64,000 bases of DNA, taken from the NCBI RefSeq assembly GCF_000586475.1, contig NZ_BAWJ01000003.1, positions 148,133 to 212,132 of the forward strand, given 5' to 3'. Source of the DNA: Psychrobacter sp. JCM 18903 (GTDB taxonomy: Bacteria; Pseudomonadota; Gammaproteobacteria; Pseudomonadales; Moraxellaceae). Shown piece after piece: positions 49,227 to 58,790 of the stretch. Below the pieces are notes generated by a model. The model had not been told where the DNA came from and did not search any database. It worked only from the letters and a program-made list of their open reading frames with translations. Made by a program: the position numbers and the translations under genes. Every line of letters starts with the position of its first letter. The first letter of the stretch is position 1.

Positions 49227-50696
49227 ATGAAGCCACTTTCTGTGATGTTATCGATGCTCGTCATCGGTATGACCTCCAGCGCTGCGATGGCTGAAGGTGC
49301 AAGCGTCGTCAATACTAGCCTAGCGAATGCTAGCCTGCCTAATGCCAGTTTACCTAATATTAGTCCAGCCAATAGCGAGCTTGTCAATCGCGGTGCTTAC
49401 ATTGCCCGTGCGGCTGATTGCATGGCATGTCATGGCGAAGATTATACTGGCGGTACAGCGATCGAAACGCCGATGGGAGATATCTATTCAACCAATATTA
49501 CCCCGTCTAAACGTTATGGTATCGGTGATTATACCGAAACGGACCTAAAGAACGCGTTGCAAAAAGGTCGTACGCCAAGCCATATGCTTTACCCTGCCAT
49601 GCCATATCCTTCTTATAGCGGCATGAAAGAAGAAGATATCAGTGCGTTGTTTGCTTATCTGCAAACCGTACCTGCTATCGATGAAGCACCGAAATATAAA
49701 ACTGACCTGCCATTTCCATTTAACATTCGCAGCTTAATGATTGGCTGGAATTTTCTCAATGTCCCGTCTACTGAAAATCGTGATGGTCTCACTGAGACGC
49801 AGCAACGTGGTGAATATATTGTCAATAACTTAGAGCACTGCGGTACTTGCCATACCCCGCGTAATAGCACTATGGGTTTCGATAAAAAAATGTATCTATC
49901 AGGTGCTCAGCTTGGTCATTGGCATGCACCAAATATCACGCCTGACGAGTCGAGCGGTATCGGTAGTTGGAGTGAACAAGATATTGTCACTTATCTGCGT
50001 ACTGGTGAGCTTGACCAGCGTGCCTATGCGGGTGGTCCTATGGGCGAGGCGGTTGCACATAGTACGCGCTACTTAAAAAATGAAGATTTGAATGCCATTG
50101 CTTCTTATCTAAAAGCGGTGCCTGCTATCCAAACAGATGATAAGGTCGCAGCCGTTGATGTCTCGCGTTTACCAACACCCATTAGCGAATCTATCACTCA
50201 TGATTTACTGGCGCAAAAAGATTATTTAGCCCAAGCCAAAGCGCAGGTGAGTAATGGCAGCAATTCACCAGAATCGCTATATTTGGCAGCCTGTGGTAGC
50301 TGTCACGGCGTTGACGGTTATGGTCAGCCTGATGCGCGTTACGCTCCTATCGTTGGACTCAGCAGTATTCGCCGTGAGAAACCTGATGCGCTAGTCAATA
50401 TGATCCTTCATGGGGTAGAAGGCGCGACTAACACGTCACCTATCATGCCAGGGTTCTCAGATGAGCTAAATAGCGAGCAAATCGCTGGTATTACCAATTA
50501 TGTGCGTGTGAATTTTGGTGGTCTCAACAGTAGTGAGGTGAGTGCTAATGATGTTGATCGTATCGCAACGACAGGTACTGACAAGCCATTCTTAATCAAA
50601 TATGCGGGCCTGCTGGCAGTAATCGGCATCATCGTGGCTATTATTATCATTGTGTTTATTATACGAGCCATCTTGCGGTCTAGGCGCCGTCGTTAA
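49227..50696 (+). CDS. Triheme membrane-anchored cytochrome c
   Basis: 489-residue periplasmic electron carrier. The signal peptide (to about residue 22, SAAMA) is followed by an Asn/Ser/Leu/Pro repeat (ASLPNASLPN), then three cytochrome c domains with CMACH (about 64-68), CGTCH (about 210-214) and CGSCH (about 357-361). A C-terminal membrane helix (about 455-480) ends RSRRRR. The three-domain layout resembles the cytochrome subunits of membrane alcohol or gluconate dehydrogenases. Here it is next to a flavin amine oxidase instead, suggesting electrons pass from that enzyme to the respiratory chain. Confidence 0.85.
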   Translation: MKPLSVMLSMLVIGMTSSAAMAEGASVVNTSLANASLPNASLPNISPANSELVNRGAYIARAADCMACHGEDYTGGTAIETPMGDIYSTNITPSKRYGIGDYTETDLKNALQKGRTPSHMLYPAMPYPSYSGMKEEDISALFAYLQTVPAIDEAPKYKTDLPFPFNIRSLMIGWNFLNVPSTENRDGLTETQQRGEYIVNNLEHCGTCHTPRNSTMGFDKKMYLSGAQLGHWHAPNITPDESSGIGSWSEQDIVTYLRTGELDQRAYAGGPMGEAVAHSTRYLKNEDLNAIASYLKAVPAIQTDDKVAAVDVSRLPTPISESITHDLLAQKDYLAQAKAQVSNGSNSPESLYLAACGSCHGVDGYGQPDARYAPIVGLSSIRREKPDALVNMILHGVEGATNTSPIMPGFSDELNSEQIAGITNYVRVNFGGLNSSEVSANDVDRIATTGTDKPFLIKYAGLLAVIGIIVAIIIIVFIIRAILRSRRRR

Positions 50697-50861
50697 TTCA
50701 TTGATTCTATAAAGACGATTTACATATTTATTATAGGACAAGATCTACAGGCAACATGGTAAGGCACAACAGCTCGAAAAACAGACGTAGAACTCAGCCG
50801 AGCTGATTAATAATATATATGCCTACCATCTTGCAGGAACGTCTACTTTAAGGACACTATT

Positions 50862-52463
50862 ATGAAAGACATGCTTCAATCACCAACGCGGCGCCAACTG
50901 CTCTCGATGATTGGTAAAACAGCGGGCGCGACTGCGATGTATCAGGCGATGACGACATTAGGATTTGCGTCAGAGTCGAGTTTTAAAGAGACCATGGATC
51001 TTAAAGGTGCACCTCCGGGCGCTAGTATTGTCATTCTTGGTGCGGGGCTTGGCGGACTGACAGCGGCTTATGAGTTACGTAAAGCGGGCTACGATGTCAA
51101 AGTACTCGAATATCAAAATCGTGGCGGCGGTCGTAGCTGGACATTGAACAGCGGTGATAAATATACCGAGCTTGGCGGCGAAGAAGTCACCTGTGATTTT
51201 GAAGAGGGCAATTACTTTAATGGTGGACCGTGGCGTCTGCCAAGCCATCATTATGCCGTCTTCCATTATTGCAAACAGTTTGGCGTTGAAATGCAGCCCT
51301 TTATTCAAACCAATGATCGTGCTTATCTGCATCGAAGTACTCATTTCGACGGCGTGCCGCAGCGTTTGGGTGATGTGAAAAACGATATCCAAGGTCATGT
51401 CGCCGAGCTGCTATCGAAATCAGTTAACGTCGGTGGTCTTGATCGCTCAGTCAATACTGAGGACAAAGAAAAGCTATTAGAAGGTTTAAAAGGCTGGGGG
51501 GTGCTGGATAAAGATTATCGTTACCGCGCCAGTAATGAGACCAGTAAACATCGAGGCTTTAGTGTGTTTCCGGGTGGTGGCTTGATGCCTGATGCGACGC
51601 CATCAAAGCCTTTGCCGATTAGTGAGATACTAGATTCAGGTATGTGGGCAGATATTTATGGCAACCATATGACTTATGGTCATCAACCGACGATGTTTCA
51701 GCCAGTAGGTGGTATGGGGAAAATTGGTGATGCTTTCACCCGTGAATGCCGCGATATGATTGAGTTTAATGCAAAGGTCACTAAAATTCATCAAGATGAC
51801 AGTGGCGTCACTGTCGATTATGTAGACAGCAACAGCCCAGATGGTGCTACCAAGACCATTCGTGCAGACTGGTGCGTGTGCAATATTCCATTAACTGTAT
51901 TGACGCAGATGGATATCAATGTCTCAAAGCCAATGAAGCAGGCGATGGCCGCCGTGCCTTATGAAACCTCTTATAAAGTTGGTCTAGAGTTCAACCGCCG
52001 CTTTTGGGAAGAAGATGAATGGATATTTGGTGGTCTGACTTATACCGACATGCCCATTGCTCAGATTGCCTACCCGTCACAAAATATGTTTAAAGATGGT
52101 ACGGGCGTGCTACTCGGTGCATATGGTTATGGTCCGACGTCTTATAAGTTTAATACCTTAACGCCGCAAGAACGTATTAATGTTGCGCTTGCTTATGGTA
52201 AATACATCCATCCTCAGTATCCAAAAGAATTCCGCGCAGGGACATCAGTTGTCTGGCACCGCATCCCATGGACGCTCGGCTGTTACGGTATTTGGAATGA
52301 GTCGACTCGTCGTCAGCATTACGATACCTTGTGCAGTATTGATAATCGTATTGTGCTGGCGGGCGAGCATTGTTCACATATTCCAGCATGGCAAGAAGGC
52401 GCTATTTTATCTGGTATGGATGCCGCAAAGCGCCTACATAAAAAAGCAAAAATGCTGGTTTAA
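50862..52463 (+). CDS. Tat-exported flavin amine oxidase family protein
   Basis: 533-residue FAD enzyme of the monoamine oxidase superfamily. The Tat signal is N-terminal (TRRQLLSMIG, residues 8-17). FAD motifs: ILGAGLGGLTAAYEL at about 59-73 and RGGGRSWTL at about 88-96, with the C-terminal flavin segment LAGEHCSHIPAWQEGA (about 500-515). Enzymes of this family such as the nicotine oxidoreductase NicA2 use a cytochrome c instead of oxygen as electron acceptor; the cytochrome genes on both sides suggest the same here. The amine substrate is unknown. Confidence 0.85.
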   Translation: MKDMLQSPTRRQLLSMIGKTAGATAMYQAMTTLGFASESSFKETMDLKGAPPGASIVILGAGLGGLTAAYELRKAGYDVKVLEYQNRGGGRSWTLNSGDKYTELGGEEVTCDFEEGNYFNGGPWRLPSHHYAVFHYCKQFGVEMQPFIQTNDRAYLHRSTHFDGVPQRLGDVKNDIQGHVAELLSKSVNVGGLDRSVNTEDKEKLLEGLKGWGVLDKDYRYRASNETSKHRGFSVFPGGGLMPDATPSKPLPISEILDSGMWADIYGNHMTYGHQPTMFQPVGGMGKIGDAFTRECRDMIEFNAKVTKIHQDDSGVTVDYVDSNSPDGATKTIRADWCVCNIPLTVLTQMDINVSKPMKQAMAAVPYETSYKVGLEFNRRFWEEDEWIFGGLTYTDMPIAQIAYPSQNMFKDGTGVLLGAYGYGPTSYKFNTLTPQERINVALAYGKYIHPQYPKEFRAGTSVVWHRIPWTLGCYGIWNESTRRQHYDTLCSIDNRIVLAGEHCSHIPAWQEGAILSGMDAAKRLHKKAKMLV

Positions 52464-52507
52464 TAACGCTTGGGTTATATAAATAACTATAAGATTCAGA
52501 GGCTATC

Positions 52508-53185
52508 ATGGACAATGCAATCATGAAGAAGGCAATCGTGAAGAAAAGAGTCATGAAAAACATGACACTCAAACTGCTGACGGTGATGCTGCTGAGTGGG
52601 ATCAGCAGTGCAGCACTGTTGGGCTGTAGTCAACGGTCAGATGATGAAGTGACGGTTTCCAGTGTACAAGATCAGGATTCCTTAACAACCAATGACTATC
52701 AAGCAAGCCGAAATACGGGTGCGTGGGGCGGCGTTTATATGAGCCGTGAGGAGCTTACTGCACCTGCTATCAATATTGTCGACGACAGCTCATTGCCCAA
52801 TATGGAAGACGACCCAAGTATTACTGAATGGGACGCAAAGTTTGAAGGCACAAATGGCTTTGTAACGACAGATGGCAAAAAGCTGTATCACGACTCTTGT
52901 GCGGCTTGTCACATGCACAAAGGCGAGGGTGCTTACGGTGCAGGCTATTATCCGCCACTGGCGAATAACAGTAAGATGCAATCAAAGTATTACATCATCG
53001 ATATCTTGATTAATGGCTTTCGTGGCATGCCCTCATTCCATGGAATGATGAACGATGCGCAGATGGCGGCGGTTACTCAATATGTGGTCAGTGACCTAAA
53101 TGGTTTTACCGATACCGTGACTGCTGACGATGTGGCAAAACTGCGGCATCCCAATCCATCAGCGGGTGATCCGAGTGATGATTAA
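52508..53185 (+). CDS. Cytochrome c lipoprotein (monoheme)
   Basis: 225-residue lipoprotein: the signal peptide ends at the lipobox SAALLGC (Cys near residue 40). The first 18 residues before MTLKLL may be a mis-start, with the true start at ATG 52553 or 52562. A single heme motif CAACH lies at about 136-140, and a Met ligand is likely in FRGMPSFHGMM. A likely partner of the amine oxidase 44 bases upstream, either as direct electron acceptor or as relay to the triheme cytochrome. Confidence 0.82.
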   Translation: MDNAIMKKAIVKKRVMKNMTLKLLTVMLLSGISSAALLGCSQRSDDEVTVSSVQDQDSLTTNDYQASRNTGAWGGVYMSREELTAPAINIVDDSSLPNMEDDPSITEWDAKFEGTNGFVTTDGKKLYHDSCAACHMHKGEGAYGAGYYPPLANNSKMQSKYYIIDILINGFRGMPSFHGMMNDAQMAAVTQYVVSDLNGFTDTVTADDVAKLRHPNPSAGDPSDD

Positions 53186-53260
53186 TCGTGTTTACTACTT
53201 TAGTCAATAATTGTCCAATACATGCTAGTGGCAAAATGATTTAACCGTGCTTCGCAATAT

Positions 53261-53296
53261 AAAAAAGCGCCTAATTATTTATTAGGCGCTTTTTTA
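53261..53296. terminator. Bidirectional terminator between the cytochrome cluster and tolB
   Basis: Stem AAAAAAGCGCCTAAT with its perfect partner ATTAGGCGCTTTTTT and a short loop, with runs of A and T on both sides. It ends both convergent transcripts. Confidence 0.9.
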
Positions 53297-53340
53297 TGAG
53301 CAAGACTTTATGAATTAAGAAAGATAATGATAAATATGGT

Positions 53341-54642
53341 TTATTTAGGGCTAGATGACCAAATTGGTGAGCGAGCAATGCCTTGTACAGGTATGTCAAA
53401 CGATTGACCACTACTCAAAGATTTAATTGTTAATTTACCTTTGCCGCCTTGTTTTGAAGCATAAATTACATTTCTGCCACTGGGTGAAAAGCTTGGTGCT
53501 TCATCGATACCGGTATTGCCCAAGTTAGTAGTAACAGCGCCGCCGCTATTCATGATCGCCGCTGAGCGACCACTTAAAAAGGCAATTTGTGAGCCATCGT
53601 TACTAAATTGCGGGCTAGTGGCATAACCGCTACTTGATACCTTAGTCGTACGTCCTGAACCAAACTCATAACGATAAATCTGTGGTTTGTTAAATCCAGT
53701 TTTGTCTGATACAAAAACAAGGGATTTGCCATCAGGCGCATAACTTGGTTGCACTTCGCTGCTTGGCCAATTGATAAGCCTTCTAGGTTGACCACCACTG
53801 GCACTCATCTCATAAATATCTGCGCTACCTTCAAAGCTGCTAGAAAATAATATCTTACTGCCATCAGGAGAGAATGATGGACTGAGATTGCTGCCAGGGA
53901 AGGGCGTTAACGGGGTTGCACCGCCACCGCTCACACTTTGTACATAAATAACGGGATAAGATTTATCGCGTTGTACAGAATAAGCAATGCGATTGCCATC
54001 TGGCGACCATGTTGGTGAAAAGATAGAACCGGTTACTTCAGTAATGGTTTTGGCATTTTCGCCATCGGCATCCATCACTTTTAAACGTGAGACTTTTTCT
54101 TTACCAGCACCAGTCTCTTCAATATAAGCAATACGTCCTGAAAAGTCACCTGGCGTACCAGTAATCAATGCGTAGATTTTATTGGCAATGACGTGTCCAG
54201 CACGACGCATACTGTCAGGATCTTTATTTGTTGTCGAGGTTTGCTTACCCTCAAGAATTCGCCCCGATTTGACATCAATCACTTCATAATCTGTGATAAT
54301 TTTACCTCGGTTGGTACGCGTGCTACCGATTACTAAGTACGGAATACCTAAATTTTGCCATACTGGCAAAGTACCCGCCAGCTCGCTACTACTGCGTGGC
54401 TGCTGCGGTAGGTTTTGGCTAGTAATTTTTAGACCTTCTTTGCTTAAGTCGTTGACGATAATCGGCGATAATACAGAATCACCAGCAAATGGCACAAAGG
54501 CGACTTGGTTTTGTTGAACGGGAATTTCGAAACTATCCTGTAGTACGACTATTTCTTTGGCAGACAAACTAGTAGAAGCAAGTAAACATGATGCGCTAAT
54601 ACACAGAGTTGTCAGCTTTTTTTTGTAAATATACTTGTACAA
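53341..54642 (-). CDS. tolB: Tol-Pal system beta-propeller protein TolB
   Basis: 433-residue periplasmic protein that links the Tol inner-membrane complex to Pal during cell division. Signal peptide to about residue 28 (SLSAKE). The N-domain is followed by a six-bladed propeller of WSPDG-type repeats (FSPTWSPDGNRIAYS, LSPSFSPDGSKILFS, VQPSYAPDGKSLVFV and so on). Last gene of tolQRAB; no pal or ybgF follows, as the cytochrome cluster converges instead. Confidence 0.95.
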   Translation of the reverse strand: MYKYIYKKKLTTLCISASCLLASTSLSAKEIVVLQDSFEIPVQQNQVAFVPFAGDSVLSPIIVNDLSKEGLKITSQNLPQQPRSSSELAGTLPVWQNLGIPYLVIGSTRTNRGKIITDYEVIDVKSGRILEGKQTSTTNKDPDSMRRAGHVIANKIYALITGTPGDFSGRIAYIEETGAGKEKVSRLKVMDADGENAKTITEVTGSIFSPTWSPDGNRIAYSVQRDKSYPVIYVQSVSGGGATPLTPFPGSNLSPSFSPDGSKILFSSSFEGSADIYEMSASGGQPRRLINWPSSEVQPSYAPDGKSLVFVSDKTGFNKPQIYRYEFGSGRTTKVSSSGYATSPQFSNDGSQIAFLSGRSAAIMNSGGAVTTNLGNTGIDEAPSFSPSGRNVIYASKQGGKGKLTIKSLSSGQSFDIPVQGIARSPIWSSSPK

Positions 54643-54716
54643 TTTATTCTCCTAAAATCAATAAAGAATCTTGATACTTTTAAAATTTAAGAAATGAGAT
54701 TTTTATATACTGAGTT

Positions 54717-55703
54717 TTATTTAGTTGTTCCAATATATTCTATGCTAAAAGTAGGGTATTTAGGATCGTCAGGACCAATGGGTAATTTTCTGGTAACCCT
54801 AGCTGCATCTTCTAGTGCTTTGTTATATTTTGGGTTACTTCCTGATGCATTGTAACCAGTTATAATACCACTGCTATCAACAGTAATAGTCAGAGTTGCT
54901 AGGACAGTTTGCCCCTTAGCTCCTTCTGGTGATATAAGATTCTTTTTGATTAGTGCTTTTATATCACTATCGCTAGCACCAGTAGAACGAGAGGTACTGC
55001 CACTACCACCATTAGATGTTGTTGAGTTGCCGTCTGCTTCTAGATCATATCTCTGACCTGCGCTACCAGAATCACCTGTATTAATCTTTAAATTTTTATC
55101 AGTCGCAGTCGGGCGTGGAATATGAGGCGGATTATTTTGTTTATTACGGAAATCGCCCAGCTGTTTTTGTTCTTCTATTAGCTGTTCTTTTTTGTTTTGC
55201 TCTACCTGACCATGCTCTTCTGTCACCGACTCATCTAATTGTGCTGCCCACTCTGCCATTCGACGTTCGTAGTCTTGGTTTTGCTCAAGTAAGCGTTGAT
55301 GCTGCTCTTCACTCATCAGCATTGGTTGACTGGCAGAATCGTTAGAGCGCGTAAAGACAGGTACACGCTGCGAGTTTGGCTGACTGGCGCTATCGCTAAA
55401 ACTTTCTGATGATGAGGTGCTCGATGCACTACTTGCATTAGTTTCAGCTTGCATCGCCCTAGCTGCCGTTGCACGATTGGCAAGGATTTGACCTTGCATC
55501 TCAGCCAATTGCTCGGGGGAGACCATTACCGTCTCAATACTTTCCACAGTGTCGGTTTTAGTATGTTGATAAGTATAAACGAGTATCCCAATCACGAGAC
55601 CATGTGCCAGTACGCTAAGTAGCGTAGGCAACGTTAGCCCATTGCCTTCAGGTTGGGTCGGTACATAAACGACAGGAGCATTATGCATGGTAAAGATACT
55701 CAA
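54717..55703 (-). CDS. tolA: Cell envelope integrity protein TolA
   Basis: 328-residue inner-membrane protein that spans the periplasm. One helix lies at about residues 28-45 (SVLAHGLVIGILVYTY). The middle has Ser-rich and Gln/Glu-rich stretches (about 85-190) but lacks the long Lys/Ala-rich helix of E. coli TolA. The C-terminal D3-like domain (about 245-328) matches TolA/TonB fold (LATLTITVDSSGIITGYNASGS). Shorter than E. coli TolA (421). Confidence 0.88.
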   Translation of the reverse strand: MSIFTMHNAPVVYVPTQPEGNGLTLPTLLSVLAHGLVIGILVYTYQHTKTDTVESIETVMVSPEQLAEMQGQILANRATAARAMQAETNASSASSTSSSESFSDSASQPNSQRVPVFTRSNDSASQPMLMSEEQHQRLLEQNQDYERRMAEWAAQLDESVTEEHGQVEQNKKEQLIEEQKQLGDFRNKQNNPPHIPRPTATDKNLKINTGDSGSAGQRYDLEADGNSTTSNGGSGSTSRSTGASDSDIKALIKKNLISPEGAKGQTVLATLTITVDSSGIITGYNASGSNPKYNKALEDAARVTRKLPIGPDDPKYPTFSIEYIGTTK

Positions 55704-55763
55704 GGACGAGGTTCATCAAATTATCTACTTTATTATAGCAAGCTGAGCGAGGAATAGGATTTA

Positions 55764-56222
55764 TTACAATGATGGTGTGGGCAAGGGTGCGCCTGTTAAT
55801 AATCCCACCTTTTGAATGCCTGCTTGTTGTAAGGTGGCCATGAGTGTCATGATAGCGCCATATTGATTGTTTTGATCGGCATTAATCATGACTTGTAAAG
55901 GCTGTGCCCCAGCATCGCTACTTTGATTTTGTAAGTTAGATAGAGTATCAATCAGCTCTGGTTCACTAATCGGCAGGTCGACATTGTCTTCATAACTGAT
56001 AAAAATATCGCCACTATCGGTCAAGGACACAATGACGGGTAGTTGGCTTTGGCTCATGGTATTGGTTTGCTCTTTTGGCAAGTCAACATCGACGCCCGTA
56101 ATCAGCATGGGTGCTGTGACCATAAATATGACGAGCAGCACCAACATCACATCGATATAAGGAACGACATTCATCTCCGCATTTAGCGCTTTTTTTTCAC
56201 GGCGATAGGGACTCTGTTTCAT
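55764..56222 (-). CDS. tolR: Tol-Pal system protein TolR
   Basis: 152-residue ExbD/TolR protein, part of the proton-driven TolQR motor. One helix contains the channel Asp (PYIDVMLVLLVIFMVTAP, Asp near residue 23). Start ATG 56220-56222 (MKQSPYRREKKALNAEMNVVPYID) was chosen over an upstream in-frame ATG at 56306 that would overlap tolQ by 80 bases. It begins four bases after tolQ. Confidence 0.94.
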   Translation of the reverse strand: MKQSPYRREKKALNAEMNVVPYIDVMLVLLVIFMVTAPMLITGVDVDLPKEQTNTMSQSQLPVIVSLTDSGDIFISYEDNVDLPISEPELIDTLSNLQNQSSDAGAQPLQVMINADQNNQYGAIMTLMATLQQAGIQKVGLLTGAPLPTPSL

Positions 56223-56226
56223 GATT

Positions 56227-56967
56227 TCATAGTCCTTGTGCCTGATTGGCAGTAGATTGCGTTTCTCTCGTAGCGATATTGTCTCTACCAACAGTGCTTT
56301 CTGCACTGGTCTCGCGCTGGAGCATGCCTGTCATTTCATCGCAAAATAAAGCACGTGAATCGTACAAGCGACTAGATTTGGCGGTAAAGTGGTTATACGC
56401 CAGTACGGCAGGAATCGCTGCAAACAAGCCCATAGCGGTTGCGATTAGTGCTTCGGCAATACCAGGTGCGACAGAGGCTAGGGTCGCTTGCTCCGTTTGT
56501 GACAACCCTAAAAAGGCGTTCATGATGCCCCAAACCGTACCGAACAATCCAACATAAGGCGCGACTGAGCCAATGCTCGCTAGCGTGGTCAGTCCTGATT
56601 CTAATAGTTGCTGCTGACGCCCTAAACCGACTCGTAGCTTGCGCTCAACACCATCGATGATGTCATCTTTGGGTTGGCGCTTTTTATGCATTCTTAAGTA
56701 TTCAGAAAATCCCACATAAAATATTTGCTCAAGTCCTTGGCGTTCAGGTGAGCCTTGTACGCCTTGGTAAAGCTTGGCTAAGTCTTCACCTGACCAAAAC
56801 CAAGTTTCAAACTGTTGATCGAAATTTTTGGCCGTACCAAGCCGCGCGCTCATACGAAAGATAATTACCCAGCTGACTAAAGACGCCAATAACAATAATG
56901 CCATCACAATCTGCACCAAGAGACTGGCTTGGGTAATAAGGTCGATAATATTTAATGATTCAGGCAT
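56227..56967 (-). CDS. tolQ: Tol-Pal system protein TolQ
   Basis: 246-residue ExbB/TolQ proton-channel protein with three helices at about residues 14-34, 132-152 and 168-190. Motifs: the TLASIGSVAPYVGLFGTVWGIM segment near 122-143 and AEALIATAMGLFAAIPAVLAYN near 165-186. First gene of the tol cluster; the usual ybgC is not upstream. Confidence 0.95.
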   Translation of the reverse strand: MPESLNIIDLITQASLLVQIVMALLLLASLVSWVIIFRMSARLGTAKNFDQQFETWFWSGEDLAKLYQGVQGSPERQGLEQIFYVGFSEYLRMHKKRQPKDDIIDGVERKLRVGLGRQQQLLESGLTTLASIGSVAPYVGLFGTVWGIMNAFLGLSQTEQATLASVAPGIAEALIATAMGLFAAIPAVLAYNHFTAKSSRLYDSRALFCDEMTGMLQRETSAESTVGRDNIATRETQSTANQAQGL

Positions 56968-57265
56968 GTATGGGACTCATGGGTAATTAATAATAGCTGG
57001 TATGGCGCGACACGCAGACAGATAGGATCTTTAATAACTAAGATATGACAGTACAGTAATGTGGCATATTGCTATCAGCCGCCTAGTGTACTGTTAAATG
57101 TCAAAAAGGTCATTTGTTAAAATGTTAAATGCCAAATAATTAACAGCTGTTTGTACAATTCATAGTATAAGGTTAATTTATATGTGGATGTCTGAAATAT
57201 TGTCTGGCTGTTATGTCTTAATTGACTGAAAAGGTGGGTTTGTACCCATAAGGCACTGGTAATGA

Positions 57266-57294
57266 TTGAATTTGTACCGCAACTTCTCTAAAAT
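57266..57294 (+). promoter_or_regulatory. Sigma-70-type promoter of the purine permease
   Basis: TTGAAT (57266-57271), a 17-base spacer and TAAAAT (57289-57294) form a good consensus match. The predicted start, near 57301, gives a leader of about 110 bases containing the hairpin at 57325-57354. Confidence 0.5.
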
Positions 57295-57324
57295 GTTGCA
57301 CCTTGTTACCGCTGTCTTTTGATA

Positions 57325-57354
57325 ATGACGTCGCCATCCATTGGCTGACGTCAT
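57325..57354 (+). promoter_or_regulatory. Leader hairpin of the purine permease
   Basis: ATGACGTC-GCCA pairs with TGGC-TGACGTCAT through 12 bp with one bulged T (57346), followed by the T-rich ATTTATTTT. In the predicted leader it could act as an attenuator. No aptamer was recognised. Confidence 0.4.
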
Positions 57355-57411
57355 ATTTATTTTAGGCATCAATAAATTTGTTCTTTCACTAGCAAGCTGG
57401 GCGCGACACTT

Positions 57412-58704
57412 ATGAATGCAATTGAACGCTATTTTGGGATTAATGGTGAAAACACCACAGTCAAAACGGAAATCCTTGCCGGTATAACTACCTTTTTGAC
57501 CATGGCTTATATCATCTTTGTCAACCCCAACGTATTGGCGGAAGCTGGTATGGATAAAGGGGCGGTATTTGTTGCCACCTGTTTAGCAGCGGCAATAGGC
57601 TGCTTTATTATGGGTATCTATGCCAGACTGCCGGTGGCACTCGCACCAGGTATGGGTTTGAACGCCTTTTTTACTTACGGCGTTGTATTGGGCATGGGCT
57701 ACGCTTGGCAAACTGCGCTAGGTGCTGTTTTCTTATCGGGTTGCTTGTTTATTATTTTGAGTTTGTTTAAGATTCGCGAATGGGTTATCAATGCCATTCC
57801 AAACAGTCTTAAGCAAGGTATTGTGGCAGGTATTGGTGCTTTCTTAGCATTTATTGCACTACAGAGCTCAGGTATTATTGTCGGTCGTGATGCGACATTG
57901 GTAATGCTAGGTGACATGACCTCATTTGCACCTATGATGGCTGCTTTGGGTTTCTTTATTATTATTGGTTTGGTCTATAAAAAAGTCCCAGGTGCCGTGA
58001 CGATTGGTATCTTGGTTATCACCGTGATTAGCTTGTTGACAGGCCATACACAGTTTGCTGGCATCATGTCTGCGCCGCCATCTATCACACCAACATTGAT
58101 GGAGCTTGATATTGCCGGTGCGTTTGACGTTGGTATGATCAGCGTTATTTTTGCCTTCTTATTCGTCGATTTATTTGATACGACAGGTAGTTTGGTTGGT
58201 ATTGCCAATAAAGCGGGTTTAATTGATAAAGACGGCAATATTCCTAATATGGACAAGGCGCTACTAGCGGATTCTACTGCTACGGTCGCTGGTGCAATGT
58301 TGGGTACGTCATCGACCACCAGTTATATTGAGAGTGCTTCTGGAGTAGCATCAGGTGGTCGTACAGGTCTGATGGCAGTGACGGTTGGCGTATTGTTTGT
58401 GCTGAGTATTTTCTTTGCACCATTGGCTGGTATGATTCCTGCTTACGCCACAGCTGGCGCGATTTTCTATGTGTCGGTACTGATGTTATTTACCCTAAAA
58501 GAAATCAACTGGGAAGATTTGACAGAAGCGGCTCCTGTGGCGGTTGTTCTGTTATTGACCCCGCTGACGTATTCTATCGCTGATGGTATTGCGCTTGGTT
58601 TTATCACCTTTACCGCGGTAAACTGATGACCGGTAAATTCTCTGAAATTACGATCAGTTTGGGTATTGACGGTTATTTTGCTGACCAAGTTGGTGGTTTT
58701 ATAA
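57412..58704 (+). CDS. NCS2/AzgA-type purine permease (frameshifted near end)
   Basis: Inner-membrane nucleobase permease of the AzgA/PbuG group (adenine, guanine or hypoxanthine uptake), about 430 residues and 12-14 helices. Signatures: TFLTMAYIIFVNP at about residues 27-39, APGMGLNAFFTY near 84-95, and DLFDTTGSLVGIA in the middle. The frame breaks at 58620-58622 (one A restores FTAVKLMTGKFSE) and again near 58665 (two bases, or loss of one, restore the final helix TVILLTKLVVL and a stop at 58702-58704). The exact purine cannot be told from sequence. Confidence 0.86.
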
Positions 58705-58728
58705 GTTTTACTAGAATGCGCTGAGCGT

Positions 58729-58768
58729 TCGATACTACTTTACTGCTTTCGATATTACTTTACTGCTT
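58729..58768 (+). repeat. 20-bp tandem repeat
   Basis: Two adjacent 20-base units (58729-58748, 58749-58768), 19 of 20 identical, starting TCGATA, in the 3-prime region of the purine permease gene just before its terminator. Looks like a recent slippage duplication. Confidence 0.55.
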
Positions 58769-58790
58769 TTAAGTTTTGTTACGTTAAATT

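Larger units (their letters stand above)
56968..57411. other. Divergent intergenic region tolQ / purine permease
   Basis: 444 bases holding promoters in both directions, including the sigma-70 promoter at 57266-57294 and the leader hairpin at 57325-57354. No gene. Confidence 0.4.
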
